Assembly (NCBI RefSeq): GCF_014839805.1
Contig: NC_051140.1
Span: 9,755,826 to 9,819,825 of the forward strand
From: Manduca sexta
Taxonomy: Eukaryota > Arthropoda > Insecta > Lepidoptera > Sphingidae
Length of the DNA stretch: 64,000 bases
Direction: 5' to 3'
Of this stretch, positions 24,897 through 37,632 are shown in pieces. The position numbers and the translations under genes are program-made. Under the pieces are notes generated by a model, which worked only from the letters and a program-made list of their open reading frames with translations, searched no databases and had not been told where the DNA came from. How positions within the stretch are numbered: position 1 is the stretch's first letter; each line of letters opens with the position of its first letter.

Positions 24897-25115
24897 CCAC
24901 ATGCTACTCCGTGCGGAGGTTTCAGATTTGAATCTCTGCTCGGATAAAGTCATATTGGGTTTATCTTCTTAGTATTAGGCCGGAATCTGGAATTTGTTCT
25001 CGATGCGGCGACAGGCTTGCCCTCCATCACATCTTGAGATGGAATGCACACGGCAATAAGCGGGTGTATAAGATGCGCATCTACCTACCCCTTTTGGGGA
25101 TAAATAACGCGAATA
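24897..25115 (+). mobile_element. tRNA-derived SINE, family 2, near-complete copy
   Basis: It retains a truncated head (B-box-like GATTTGAATCTC), then a GGGTTTATCTTCTTAGTATT block, GGAATCTGGAATTTG, CATCACATCTTGAGATGGAA and a TACCCCTTTTGGGGATAAA tail. I could not find a target duplication. Confidence 0.75.
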
Positions 25116-27351
25116 TGTATAGGTATATATTAACTTGCCCTCATAAAAATACGATCATGGTGGTAATGGCTCGTATTTTGCCATCACAATAGCGGCCGCT
25201 CTGTACACATTATTATTGTTTCGAGTGTAAAGTTTTAGTAATTCTGTGTAAAAAAGAAGAAAAATAATTCAATATTTATTTAACTCCACCGCCAGTTTCA
25301 AGAACTGTTTCCATATCAGAAAATTTATTATTACAAAATTGACCCAATTAAATTTGATTCGGTGCAGCCCATTTTATTTACTTCTTGGCCAATTTTGTTT
25401 TCAATAAATTAATTAATTGTTACAGCAACGGTTGGTTGATTTTGTCGATCGCTGTAAGCTTTGGTTTATACTGACAATGCCAGTTTTATTTTTATCTATA
25501 GGGTCTATTTTCCCTTTATTCATGACAGTTTATGCAGCACAACAATAATATAATTAAAGTTTTAATATTAGCTAAGATTTAGCAAATCGTCGGAGGATAA
25601 AATAGTTCATATTAAGTACGTTGAAAGACTAGTAAAATATCATAAACATTATGAATCACGTTGACATTTCACCAGCATAACAAGTATAAACTGTAATCAA
25701 TAAATGTTCTGTGCACGAGGTAAACTCAAAGAAAATAAACTCTTTTAAAAACTAGTTTATTGTTAACGATAATGTTATGTTACGGTGGCAGTAAACGTTG
25801 ACGACCCAGCACTAGCCGGCAGCGAATCTCATTCCTTAACCTAAATATATAATATAATATTATTACTTACCTTTTCCATTATATTTTTAAGTGACACTGG
25901 CATAGTTCATATTTAACTAAGAGTTGATGGATTTTACAGGGTTTTTGTTATTGGTACAAACTCGCTGCAAAAGTTTATTGAATGGTTATAAAATAATTTG
26001 ATGTGATTTTTAAATATAGTACGAATTTACGGTGATATTTTAAGTATAACAAATGAATTGTAAATTTATTATTGAGTTGTTTTAGCTTCAACAACTTTAT
26101 AGTAATGGTTGAAGAAATAAAAGAGCAAATTATTTATCAATACTCTATATGTATGATAATGGCTTATACTCTACGGAATCACAACATCTAGATAGTACAC
26201 TAAATAAACTGTTTAAAAATATACGATGTAGTTTTACGATATATAATCATTCGAAAAGATAAACGAAGTACCCATTTTTCTCAAAAAGTTAACTTCATAT
26301 GCTATGAAACCGCTGAAATACTCTGTCTCGCGAAATATCTTTGTTTATATATTTTCAGGACGCTATACTGAAGTTGCACTTACTTCACTGAAATCCATTC
26401 GATGCGCACTTTGTTGTTCAAAAAATGAACTTACGTAGAAAGCAAACAGTGTGCGTAACTCGTTAATTTTACGCGACTACGCTCTGCTCTCACTCAAAGC
26501 AATTACGGCTGCCTCACCCGTAAACGTTTTTTATTTGTTTTTAATTCACTAAACAAGCGTAAACAATTTATAACAAAATCCACTTGTAGAATATATTTGG
26601 AAAAAATAAATATTTTAAATATTTTTCTGTTATATCTGCTTGTTTGTATTTCTGAGTCATGTCAGTTGAGAAACCTGTAGTTTCAAAATGCCAACATCGT
26701 ATCCACTATCCACGTTCCGTAAATATAAAGTACGCGAAAACATACTTATTAAATATGTCTAAAATACATACGGCAATAATTAATTTAGATTTATATTAGG
26801 AAAATTTTTATTGGAAGATTTGAGCATACTCCACTAATATCATTTTTTATTTTATAAAGTACTCACGGCAATTTATTAGTTGTAAAGAGAAAGTTAATTT
26901 AAAAATTTATTCACCCACTGTTAAAGTTACGCGCATATTTTTGTAGCAACAGAGGTATCTCGACAGCATTATGGACGAATGTATTTTTATTAAAACACTG
27001 TATAATGTAATTTACCCGCCAACGGTGTTTATATTTTACGCTGCAGATTATCTCCGAGCTTCCCTCAAAGTGCTTTAGATGTTAATAATTATGTAAATAC
27101 TCACTAATTGCTCGGTCCATTATAAACCGTATTTCACTCGCAATAGCTACGCTTAAATATTTACTTGAGGAAAATGTATACAGCTAATTACAACGCCACC
27201 TTTATGAAAAAATATTAATTAAAATTAACAAAAAAGTACTTAATCCTTTACATTTCCTTCAAAATGCTTTAATGAATGACCTTGGCATTGGGCTTGGCAT
27301 ATTTATAATTACAGAATGTTTATGACGTCCGGATATTTTTATTTCATCTTT
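25116..27351. other. AT-rich stretch without recognised features
   Basis: No gene, tRNA or clear repeat copy is recognised here. Confidence 0.45.
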
Positions 27352-27354
27352 TTG

Positions 27355-27400
27355 CAGTGGTGGGCATAGGCGCAACAAGCGCACTCACGATTTACGTGCC
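27355..27400 (-). mobile_element. Family 2 SINE tail fragment
   Basis: The minus strand reads GTGAGTGCGCTTGTTGCGCC followed by TATGCCCACCACTGC, matching the family-2 tail. It is short and old. Confidence 0.45.
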
Positions 27401-27683
27401 TTAGAAATCCACTCGAACACTAAGTTTTAAATGTCCTTTTCTTAAATTGTAGGTAAATTATTTTAACAAGTTTGAAATACAATTTGCTTGAAATTTATAC
27501 GTATTTACCATCTTTCGTTAGTAAAGGTACTTATGACGGTTTTGCGTGAAAAAAGAAGAAGTAATATTCTTTAAGCTTTTATCCGCTAGGAGTTTTTTTG
27601 AGTGTTATTCGTTTGTAATCGACGTAGCGCAATGTAATTTAAAATCCTTTTGGTTTACCTAAAAACCTTCAACATCTTATGAT

Positions 27684-27785
27684 TACTAACTTCTGCTTGT
27701 GACTTCGCTCGCATGAAAATTATTTTTCAGAAATAAAGGTTATCTGGAAACATCTCACTGCTCCTTATTCTAGGATAAAAAGTTA
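27684..27785 (+). repeat. Dispersed repeat fragment (CTTCGCTCGC type)
   Basis: ACTTCTGCTTGTGACTTCGC then TCGCATGAAAATT resembles the start of the repeat at 60095-60300. The copy is short and diverged. Confidence 0.4.
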
Positions 27786-27859
27786 CCAATCAACAATATA
27801 GTCAATGATAATAGTAAAATGAAAAAAAAAGGTAAAGTAAAATAAAATAGTAATTCACT

Positions 27860-28164
27860 GGTGGTAGGTCTCTCATATGTGTGAGTCCGCCTGGGTAGAT
27901 ACCACCGCAATGTCTACCTCTGCCGCCAAGCATCAGTGTCAAGTCACTCTTGTGTTCCAGTTTAAAGGGCGTTGTAGCCAGTGTAACTACTGCACATAAT
28001 AACACTAAACATCTCATGTCTCAAGATGGCGAGCGCAGTGAAATACTTATTACTTTGTAATTCAAGGTGTTGGATGGTGTTTCTACTATTGATGGGCAGT
28101 CGTATCGCTTACCATCAGGCGAACGCCAAGCTCGTCTCATCATTCCAAGAGATAAAAAAGAATA
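27860..28164 (+). repeat. Dispersed repeat family 1, copy D
   Basis: It is colinear with copy C over its whole length, from GGTGGTAGGTCTCTCATATG to AAGCTCGTCTCATCATTCC, and ends in a short A-rich tail (GATAAAAAAGAATAAA). It is essentially full length. Confidence 0.84.
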
Positions 28165-28997
28165 AACAATCGTAACCCTACATTGCGTGCTTACAGCATT
28201 TATCTGCTACCTAAATACATAGAATAAAGTCCGTTCAGAAAGCGTAACGGGCATTGTCGCGACCGCCACAAATGAACTTACCTTTCATTATCCTAGATAG
28301 AGACCTTAAAATAAAAGTTAATTCTAGTCATTTTATTGAGGCCGGTTGCGTTAGTTAAGCAACAACTTCTATCAAATGAAGCTGGGCCCTTTTTAAATTT
28401 ATTTACGAGTATTTAGCATCGTCATTTGTATATTAACTAATAATTTAATTAACTATAGGAAATAATAAAATACTGCTTAAACATGCCAACCAAAATTAGG
28501 AGAAAATACAACGTTTTTACCACATGATACTTTAGTTTACTGCAGGGATTATAAACAGTAAAGCTTAGAGTAACTTGTAGTATTTTATTGTGGTGGGGCA
28601 GCAATTACTTGCATGAAAATAACACATTTGGTCAGGGGCAAATAAAACCTACGGCTGGGTCGTAGTATATGAGTAATTTCTCATGTGATCTTTAGCATAT
28701 ACGGAATCACCTAAAACCTTGGATCGATAAGTAACGAACTCAATTATCCTTTGTGTAGATCCATAACCGCAGGATTTGCGATTTCAGCTGAATTGTCTCC
28801 GCGTAAAAAACATCTGTCATAAAAGGCGAGGCTGACAGTGCAATATTTTTACGATTTCAAAAAAAGGATACTTTTTGAACATTTATTTGAATTTCATTTA
28901 CATCGTTAATGATGACGCGACTTCTTGGACACACAGACTTACATAAATATGAAATGAAAGACACAAAGATTGTGCGTTATTTTATTAACCATATACA

Positions 28998-29405
28998 GTG
29001 TCATTTTGACATTACGTTACTAAATGAAACCACATGCTTATCTACTTGGAAATAACACTTAACAATAAGTTACTTGAGCCGTAGATGTAAAATAAAAAAA
29101 GTGTAAGTTTCGAACATAAAAAATATTAATGAAAGGTAATTTTAATTTTACGCGCTCTAAGGCCACTACTACTTCTCTGAGAATTCATTCGTCGCAGTTG
29201 CAACATCCTACTTTCAGTCAGAAATACACTCACGCACAAGCCATATTCGCATTAAACTATAAAATGATCAAAAAATCAGAAAACTAAAACCAGGATTTTT
29301 GGCGGAAATATACCTACGTTATTAGTGAATGATTTTTGGCACAATGTCGGCGAAAGTGAAGACGAATATGTGGTTTCATTTAGTAAAGCAATGTCAAAAT
29401 GACCC
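28998..29405. mobile_element. 408-bp MITE with TACA target duplication
   Basis: The left end is GTGTCATTTTGACATTACG and the right end in reverse complement is GGGTCATTTTGACATTGC. The terminal inverted repeats extend through TTACTAAATGAAACCACAT, about 38 bp with three or four mismatches. TACA flanks at 28994-28997 and 29406-29409, read as a 4-bp duplication. The interior has no open frame of note. The termini look familiar from lepidopteran genomes, but I do not assign a superfamily. Confidence 0.8.
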
Positions 29406-29800
29406 TACATACTATAATATATTTACAGTTTATACTATTTTGGGCTCAAAATTATAATCAATAAGACACGGTCATGTATTGTCCAAGGCGCTTGTAATAA
29501 ATACGTAATCAAATTTATTCGAATCAACTGTCCATAATATTCGACAACTTACAGTTTCAGTGGAAAATTTGGCAAACATTTTCGTCACTCTGGTCTAAAT
29601 AATGTTTGGCAACTATTGGATCAAAGATGTTTTAGTCTGTATAGTCTGTTGATTAAATCCCTTGTGACGGGTTTTATCAAGCTTCAAAAGCAGATATTCC
29701 CTGACAAGTATTCTAAAGAAGAATAATTATTCCGTAATTTATTAATATTGCAAAGAAAATTTTATTACAATATGGATAATTGTTAAATCGTATGTATAGT

Positions 29801-30015
29801 AAATGGGCAGGCCACGTGGCACGCCTTACAGATAAGAAACGTACGCAAAGGGCTACAACGTGGCTGGGCCTATAGGAAAGAGAGCAAGGAGCCGACGGTG
29901 TGAACGGTGGGTTGATGGAATAAAAGAAGTTACTGTACTTATCTGGATGGATAAAGCGAGAAACCAGCTACCCTGGAAAATATTGGAGGAGGCCTTTACC
30001 CGAAAGAGACCTTAA
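29801..30015 (+). pseudogene. LINE reverse-transcriptase C-terminus, frameshifted
   Basis: One frame (29801-29872) reads KWAGHVARLTDKKRTQRATT and onward. A shifted frame from 29875 contains RRCERWVDGIKEV, WMDKARNQLPWKILEEAF and ends RKRP-stop at 30013-30015. This pattern, with a WAGH(V/I)AR motif, an RW-D block and a W...LEEA end, is the C-terminus of RTE-like LINE polymerases. The frameshift near 29873 and the absence of upstream domains make it a dead 5'-truncated copy. An AT-rich 3' untranslated stretch of about 130 bases follows. Confidence 0.75.
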
Positions 30016-33000
30016 CTAACCCATAACCAATTATCAAATCTTCATTTCTCTCATATCTTATCTTAAACCAATATTATTATCTATAACTAATTTACATGTA
30101 AAAATATGTATCAAACTGTGTTGGTGCTTAAGGAAATAAAAAAAGCTTTATTTTTGTAATTCAGTTTCATTATGACATTTTCGTAATTAGTCATCATTTT
30201 AGTATTGAACATATAATTAAATAAAAATATAATGACATTATAGTTATTAACTTAATGGTGTAGGTACATTAAGAATACATTCGTCTGACACATTAAAAAA
30301 AATCATTTAGTAAATTATAAACCATTAAAACTAACCAAATAGTCTCTATAATGAACTATTAACACGCATTCCGTAACATTCGTTCGCCACTATTTTATTG
30401 ATGTCCCAAGTGTATACGAGTAATTACTTAATGACTATATTTTGTACGAAGAATTTCACAACATATTTTACAGATCAATACTATTATATAAAGCTAAAGA
30501 GTTTGTTTGTTTGAACGTGCTAATCTCAGGAACGACTAGTTCGAATTGAAAAAATATTTTAATGTTGCATAGCCCTTTATAGATAGAAGGTAAATAACGA
30601 AAGATGGTAAAATATGTCTTATAATCCAATTACCTGTTTACCTATCTATTCTACTAACAGGAGGCAATTGTAGTTTGTTATTTCTCTCTTCCCTTGTACT
30701 TTCTCTTGTAGTGAGTGTCTATTTTCCGATGATGAAGTAGAATTTAAAGTGAAGTTTAGAACGACTAAGAAAGCTAACCACAATAACAGGGCAGATATTT
30801 GCACGAAACAGGAATGGACATGCATTAGATTAGCACAATCTAGCATGAAACTGCCTTCGTAGCTTCGTAATTGTAAGCTCGCATCAAGTGCAATCCTTGG
30901 GGTTAAGATAACTGGGTCAAGTTGGTTTAGCGCTAGAGTAGATTGTTGTGTTTAGTAGTCCCTATCACGGTGGTGTACAGTACAATACTGTGTATCATGT
31001 GTTCTCAGACGCTATTTTGATAGCTTAACCACTTGTGTCCATGCACGCGACATATTATTAAAGGCGTGATATCATATTATTTTCTACATTAGATACGAGT
31101 TATTACTGGAGCAATCTTTTAAGAAACAAGAAAACCTTGTGAAATAATTAAAGAACGTAAAAATAACAGTAGTTTATTGTTTAATTCTATTAATGAAAAA
31201 TTTCAGGTCACGAAACGAACCGAGGAGTAAATAGCGTATAAAAATGTTAAAAATAAATCGCACTTGATTGAAAGAAAATTTTCATTCAAAAATAATACGG
31301 ATGAAATTAACAAATCAACTTATCGACGATTTTGAAGAGCAAAATATAATTTCATTTACAACATCTTACGCGACTTTGATCCGGTTGTGTTTAGCAACGT
31401 AATTCTGAACTTGTTCCCGAATATTATATTTCAATTATGCTGAAATCCACTTGAAAAAAAATGCAAAACAATTGTCATTATAAAATCATTTTCCTAGTTT
31501 TATGAATGGTAAAAATAGTTACTAGTCTGCAGCCTGCATTCATGGCATTGGTTAGCTCGTTTGAGCAATGCCACTGTCTCGCAGATAACTGGTATGAAGT
31601 GACAGCATGGCTGTTGTGTTTCGTCGATTCAGTGGTGGTTGCTGCATAAAAAAACCGTTTCTTTTCACAATTTTTTTGCGCTTTTAAAAGCGAGAACTTC
31701 CTTACACAGTGTCGGTTAATTTGGACGGCTGCAATTTTCTATAAAATGAAACACATAATGGTTTAATGTTAATTTTAATGGATTGTGTCTAAAAGGTAAA
31801 CAAAGTATATACGACTTTCATGGTGTTCTTAGATTTGTTTTAATATAATTTCTGAATAAATTACTAAGGGCTTAACATTTAAGCAATTATTACTGGTAAT
31901 GATAAAATGTTTGCGTCATATAATGACTCGCGAAAAACAGTGTCAAGATCGAATCCACGACTTTTATTTAATGTGTTGTGTGCGTGTTGGTTAATGTTTT
32001 GACTATAATCGGTTCCTTAATAATATTTATCAGCTGTTGCACTATGGAAGCCTTTCAATATGAAAAAGTTTATTCCAATATTCCATTCCATTTTATACAT
32101 TTTTAATTGAAGTTTATCTAACTCTTTCATAAAACCCATCAATCTTAACAATAAGCGAACATATATTCATGAACACATTGATCACATTACAAAAACATCA
32201 CTGTTAAATTTTACAACAAATACGTAATTGATAAAATATATAAACAACGTAGCAATCTTATTACTATAGCTGGAAAGGTAAACGTATGCGCAGAATTAGA
32301 GCAATCACGAATAATGTTTGTTTTGCCAGATTTGCGGAACGTGCAATATGTTTTGGGGGATTTTGCCAGCTTGCGGGACGCGTGGAATTGATCCCTGTCA
32401 TGCTCTACAGGTGAACAAAAACGATTCAGCTTCTGTGGAATTGACGCAGATTGGAACGCAATACCTTTGATAAAGACTGGGGGTTTCAAAATGTAATTGA
32501 CATGAAAAATGTGAAAATGGTCTAGTGCATTATATAAAATTTTCTCTGAATTATATCTTTCAAAATTATTTTTCATGTGTGCGTTATGTTAAAAATATAA
32601 ATTAAAAGGCCCGTTTTTAAAAATTGATTCAATTTTAAACTCTTTTACTAAGAAATCTTTGACTAGGTACCCTGTCCTTGAATATCGTCTTATTTTTTTA
32701 TATATTTTATTCCGGCTTACAATATATTCTCTGCCGAAAGTGTTTTGATATTGTTTTATTACACCTACCATGCTCCTTTGGCCTAAAGCAGTACGTACTC
32801 GTAGTTTAATAAAACTTTTCCATTACCCCAGTTGTTACCTGAAAGCTTTTTTGTTAAACAAACTGTAGTTTATAAACCAACTACGTAGCAACATCATTTG
32901 TTATCTGTTTCACTAAAGAAGCGTCACTGAATGTTAATATCTAGGGTTTACTTCAAGATAATATGAAAAGGAAATTGACTTAGAAGCCAGATTCATAATG

Positions 33001-35178
33001 CACTTAATATTATTACGTAGGCTACTTAGACCATGCCTACATCCTTAGAGGTATTGGGGTTGGCAATTTTAAAAAGAAAAAAGTCTGTTAATTGTGTTTA
33101 GAAGATACTTGACTATAATGTCGATGCCATCATTATCTAACCAATTACAAAAAAGGCTTCTGTGTTCAAATTTATGTATTTTTATTTTTGTGTGTTGAAG
33201 TATCATAAAAAATATTTACTCAATAATATTTATAGATTAATGAATACATGAACCTCGTCGTTTTGAGAACTGAAAGTAAGATTACCTTTAGTTATATTGA
33301 ATAGATAACTAAATACCTTTTGAGTCGAGATAGAATTATTTAAATCTTACAAATTCAGAAATACAAAGTTTAGTAGCAAATAAGAAGCGTTACCAAGGAT
33401 AACACGAGACACGAGGCTGACTGGACTATAAAAGAAGTTTTGGGATTTGATAAAAATACCTCAAGATACTCAACACAAAAAACGAAGATTTATTGGAAAA
33501 CCCCTAAAATGAAATAGAGCTAAAGAAAAAAAAATCATCTGCTTAGGTAATAATTAGTGTATACTGATAGAATGTTCCCCTTAAAATTTTTGAATCCTCG
33601 GAAACGAAATGCTGGATACATCTAATCAACGTATATAAATTTATCAAGCCTTTCACATGAGCTTTAGGCCCTAATCCATCATAACACCTAAAACATTTCA
33701 ACATGCACGAGATTTTGACCTAATTAAGCGGCTGTTGCCAATCAATTACTGTATTATCATTTAGTATTTATGAAATGTTTTATACTACTAGTAATAATTG
33801 TGGTGAAGGTGTGAAGTGACTGACATCTGACCGCCCTACCTCTCGTGTGATTAATAAGTTCATCTGAATATCTTCAAGATCTTACTCCACTTAACAATGC
33901 AGGATAAGGGTGGTGGTAGAATATTTAAAGAAAAAAAAAACAAAAAGAAGATAGATTTCGGAGAGAAAAAAGAATTTCGATGTGTTTTATTTATACGCGT
34001 TTTCAGTTCAAATAATAAATGTCCGTCGCGGGACCCCGGTGCTTGGCAGCCATTTGTGAGTCACTGTTCACGTAAAATATACTGGACGACCGGACAATAT
34101 TTGGTTTCGATACGCTCCGGAATCGCTCATGTAGAGGTTATCAAAAATCTTCCTTCCATAATCTACATTATTTCTATAAAGCACTTACTTTCAGGATCAA
34201 CATCTCCCGATATATTCAAAAATATTTGACGTTCCGAATTTGCCAATATATTTTTATTACTGTTATGTTTCATCTCGAATTACCTGTAGCATCGTAACAC
34301 TTGTGTAATAAAAGTTGTTTTTCTCTGTCATATATGTCGGATAATATATCGGTTCATTTGCGACATGTAGTCTATTACTCGGTATCCGCACGCGTGTGTA
34401 TTCTAGTCACGTCCAGGGCCCACCTGACAAACTTTACGATACACAGTAATTTAGGTAAGAATCTTTCAGACGACGCAAATAAGATACGACCCGCATTGAT
34501 TTTGTCGGTATTATGGTCGCGCTAAATATAAACTGTTTTGCTTTGAACAACCTTTACGAATTTCGTTTATTTTCGGAAATACCACGGGCTATTTTACATT
34601 GCCGTATTTAAATTATGAGAGGCGAAAAGTGATCTTCTCTAGGTGCCATATTATTACCGTACGAGTAGGCGTTCTAATGGACAGCTGGTGTAACTTCAAG
34701 CGGGTATTAAAAGTTGTAATGTGCATCTAGTTGTTTGTTAGAGTTATTAAGTAAACTCTAAAAATATACGAAATAAAGAAATATAGTGAGAGAGATCTTT
34801 TACTTAGTGAGGTAAAAACTAGAAAGATGGTTGTTGTAGTTTTAAAGTGTACTGGGTATCATAGACGGGAACAAACAAAAGTATGTCCTCGCCAGCGACG
34901 TCCTTTATATCTAACGTAGTCACAGTCGCCGTTTGAAAAAATAAACTGTTTGATTCTATGGATTTGAATGTACTTAGCGATTGTAACTAACATTGTTTTT
35001 ATTTAAAACAATAGGCTTTTTATATGTAATACCAATCTTATAGATTATTAAAATTGTAGCAAAATGTTCTATTCTTTGGTTATAAAAGTTTGTTAAATCA
35101 TAAAATAATGATTTCATCATCTACTTTGCCAATTAATGATATTTATATAATTATTTTTACTTATCACTGTCTTCCTTA
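30016..35178. other. Long AT-rich stretch with only repeat traces
   Basis: I recognise no gene. At 30510-30570 (GAACGTGCTAATCTCAGGAA) there is a trace of a dispersed repeat also visible at 37405-37440. At 31546-31635 a less AT-rich block resembles dispersed repeats but has no second copy here. Two of the longer open frames, 32211-32576 (minus, 121 codons) and 33897-34229 (plus, 110 codons), have no motif or composition that supports coding. The interval 34020-34530 is less AT-rich and appears unique. Confidence 0.45.
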
Positions 35179-35222
35179 GACGTTATAATTTGTGAACATT
35201 TGTGTTCACAAATTATAACGTC
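35179..35222. repeat. Perfect hairpin, 20-bp arms
   Basis: The arms 35179-35198 and 35203-35222 (GACGTTATAATTTGTGAACA and its exact reverse complement) surround a TTTG loop. No terminator-like U-tract, gene or flanking duplication accompanies it. Confidence 0.92.
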
Positions 35223-35498
35223 GTTTCAATTATTCGTTTTGACGAAATACTGATCAATTACTGACTAAAAAAGGATTATTGATAAGGTCCAAGGTAAGAT
35301 GTGTAACACAGAATCGCTCCGACATATTCCGTCTATATAGTGCTTATACAATTGACGTACTGAATTACCTAGAGTTTACCAAAATTTCGATTCACTTGAC
35401 CCGAATATTCCGATATTGTAGAACACGGCGCGACGCAACGCGGGTTCTTGGAGAATCGTATTCTAATCCATTAAAACTGGCGTGAGTAGATATATATG

Positions 35499-35518
35499 GG
35501 TAAGATATGTATCTTACC
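35499..35518. repeat. Short perfect hairpin, 9-bp arms
   Basis: GGTAAGATA at 35499-35507 pairs with TATCTTACC at 35510-35518 around a 2-base spacer. It lies 280 bases from the larger hairpin. Confidence 0.8.
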
Positions 35519-35924
35519 GTACGAATATTATTGAATGGAATATAATGTATATTGTTCGCGTTTATGTGACATCAATTGGGTGTGTGTACAGCAATAAATA
35601 CGTTTTCAGACCGAGCTATTGTTCGATTTAATATCGAGTGTGCATTGATTAATAATTGAACACGTATAAACATCAATACCATGAAAAGACGATGGACAAT
35701 AGGTGAAACACTTCAATCTATACATATAATACAATTTTAACAGGTTGATAGTTTTACGTTATGGATATTGAAGAGAAACTTCTATGGGAGCATTTATTAG
35801 CGCCACAGAAGCCAAAACAATGGTTTTTAGATTTTGTGTGCCTGTACAAGCATCGCATAACAGCTACTACATGGAATGAAATACAGTTTTCACCGATGTA
35901 ATTCTAGAGGTCTTACTTAAAATA

Positions 35925-36016
35925 AAAGCTCCATTTTATCCCGGGAAAATATATATGTAGTGGGAATTTTATCCCGAAAAACATTGTCACGCGAGCAGAG
36001 CCGCGAGAAAAAGCTA
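35925..36016 (-). repeat. Dispersed repeat fragment (CTCGCGTGA type)
   Basis: The minus strand begins TTAGCTTTTTCTCGCGGCTC, then GCTCGCGTGAC and GGGATAAAATTCCC, matching the start of the repeat at 60095-60300. Confidence 0.6.
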
Positions 36017-36990
36017 ATCCACAATATAGTTTATTTTGAGTTATTAGCTCTAGTGCCACACACGATAAAAATACAATAAATTCATCTAAATACTACATAT
36101 ATATAATATACATGTTACGCAAGTGCATCGATTTATGTTATGATCAAAATACTATACATTATTTACTTATTTATTGTTTTCTTCTATATATTTAATATTT
36201 ATTCCCAAAATCTTGGTAAATCATTGAGCATTCTGATATTTTAGTTTTTTTGTTCACCATAAATATTTAAAAAATCAATCTTCAAATCTACACGCGTCAT
36301 AATATTATGAAAAGTAATGGTTAAAGTAGGAAGTTTATTAAATTATTTAGTTAATACAGAGGGGCATAGATTAACGGATATTTTATCGTGATAAACGCAC
36401 TTGAGGATGGATTTAAAACAAATCCGAGATAATTCCACTGTTTATTAATTTTTCCCCTAATTTAATTTTCATATGAAATGAAAATCACTTTTGTAGTATT
36501 GATAGGACTTTCGATCTGAAATGCAACATAAAGTTTTACATGTTATTTCCTGCACAATAGTTCTATAAGCGGCCAGTAGTATTTAGAAGGTAGCTTATTC
36601 TATAAACAAAATTATATACAAACTTATATGCAAGGGAATAAAATAACTGTTACAAAATGCAATGTACCTTTTTCAAATAATGTTTTGTAAAAAAATATAT
36701 AAAATCCAACAGTAATATTTAAAAGTGACTAGTTATTTATTTACGTTTGCCCGTAATACATAAGGTCTGTCCAGTGAGTCCCTACAAAGTATCCAAAAAC
36801 TATTCTTCACTAACTCAATTCGTCATTATATACTAGTAATCAAAGCACGAGCAATAACTTAAGAGTAATACGTGACCCTTATTGTTCGGTAACGTTGGCG
36901 AATTTCTATACGTGTGGACGTTTCTGCACGTTTTGAGATGCATATTTGCATGTAAAAGTACACAGTTCCCGACAGCATGGCTTTTTTATA
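36017..36990. other. AT-rich stretch without recognised features
   Basis: No gene or repeat copy is recognised here. Confidence 0.45.
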
Positions 36991-37200
36991 CGAGTACACC
37001 AAAGTCTCTCTACTGCATCTGATGATAAGTGAAATAGGGTCCAATAGAGTGTCGACTAACGTGAGATGAATACCCTTCGGCAGTGGACATAATTATGCCG
37101 ACTTGTTGGCACCGCATATACACAGGCTGATCCCGAAACGCGACACACTTACTTAAGCCACTGTCGCGGGTTTTAACGCCTTGTGTACGGTGGTCGCTAT
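36991..37200 (-). repeat. Dispersed repeat R, copy 3
   Basis: Read on the minus strand it has AAAACCCGCGACAGTGGC, GTGTGTCGCGTTTCGGGATC, AGCCTGTGTATATGCGGT, GGCATAATTATGTCCACTGC and CACTTATCATCAGATGCAG. The last block runs uninterrupted through the point where the 177-bp MITE sits in copy 1. The two minus-strand open frames here are repeat sequence. Confidence 0.72.
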
Positions 37201-37229
37201 CTGAGCGGATATAATATATATCCACTCAG
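37201..37229. repeat. Hairpin, 13-bp arms, at end of repeat R copy
   Basis: CTGAGCGGATATA at 37201-37213 pairs with TATATCCACTCAG at 37217-37229 with one mismatch around a 3-base spacer. It directly abuts the end of repeat R copy 3, but I did not see a counterpart beside the copy at 14803. Confidence 0.7.
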
Positions 37230-37394
37230 TTTAGTGCTCGTGGTCACGTCGGTTAAAAATAAAACAGATGTTACCAAGACACGATGTGAGTCAATCTGCC
37301 AGTACCCGTGTAATATTACTAAATATTAATTCCACGCTGTTAAGTGTTAGTATATCAAAAAACTCCTAGTTAAATTAATCTATTCTTATTTATA

Positions 37395-37556
37395 ATGCTG
37401 AAAACTTTGACTGAACGCGCCTATCTCAAGAAATATTATATTATATTTTTACTAATAGAATAGCATAACATAACATTTCTCGTGAGTGCTATAGGCTACT
37501 TTTTATGCCGGGAAAATATTTATCCCGTAAAAACTTTTGTAGACAAAAAACTAGTA
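37395..37556 (+). repeat. Dispersed repeat fragment (GAACGCGC type)
   Basis: GACTGAACGCGCCTATCTCA, then GTGCTATAGGCTACTTTTTA and TATCCCGTAAAAAC resemble a dispersed insect repeat. The beginning is also seen at 30510-30570. Confidence 0.45.
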
Positions 37557-37566
37557 TAATATAAAA

Positions 37567-37632
37567 GTAGTTAGGAAAATTATATTAAGTCTTATAAATA
37601 TTAATAAGACTTAATATAATTTTCCTAACTAC
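37567..37632. repeat. Perfect hairpin, 29-bp arms
   Basis: The arms 37567-37595 and 37604-37632 begin GTAGTTAGGAAAAT and are exact reverse complements over 29 bases, with an 8-base spacer AAATATTA. It is the longest perfect inverted repeat I found. Neither a coding frame nor a flanking duplication is visible. Confidence 0.93.

Noticed and set aside
32211..32576. 121-codon minus-strand open frame as a gene
   Set aside because: No motif, no supporting splice context, and no codon-use signal visible by eye.
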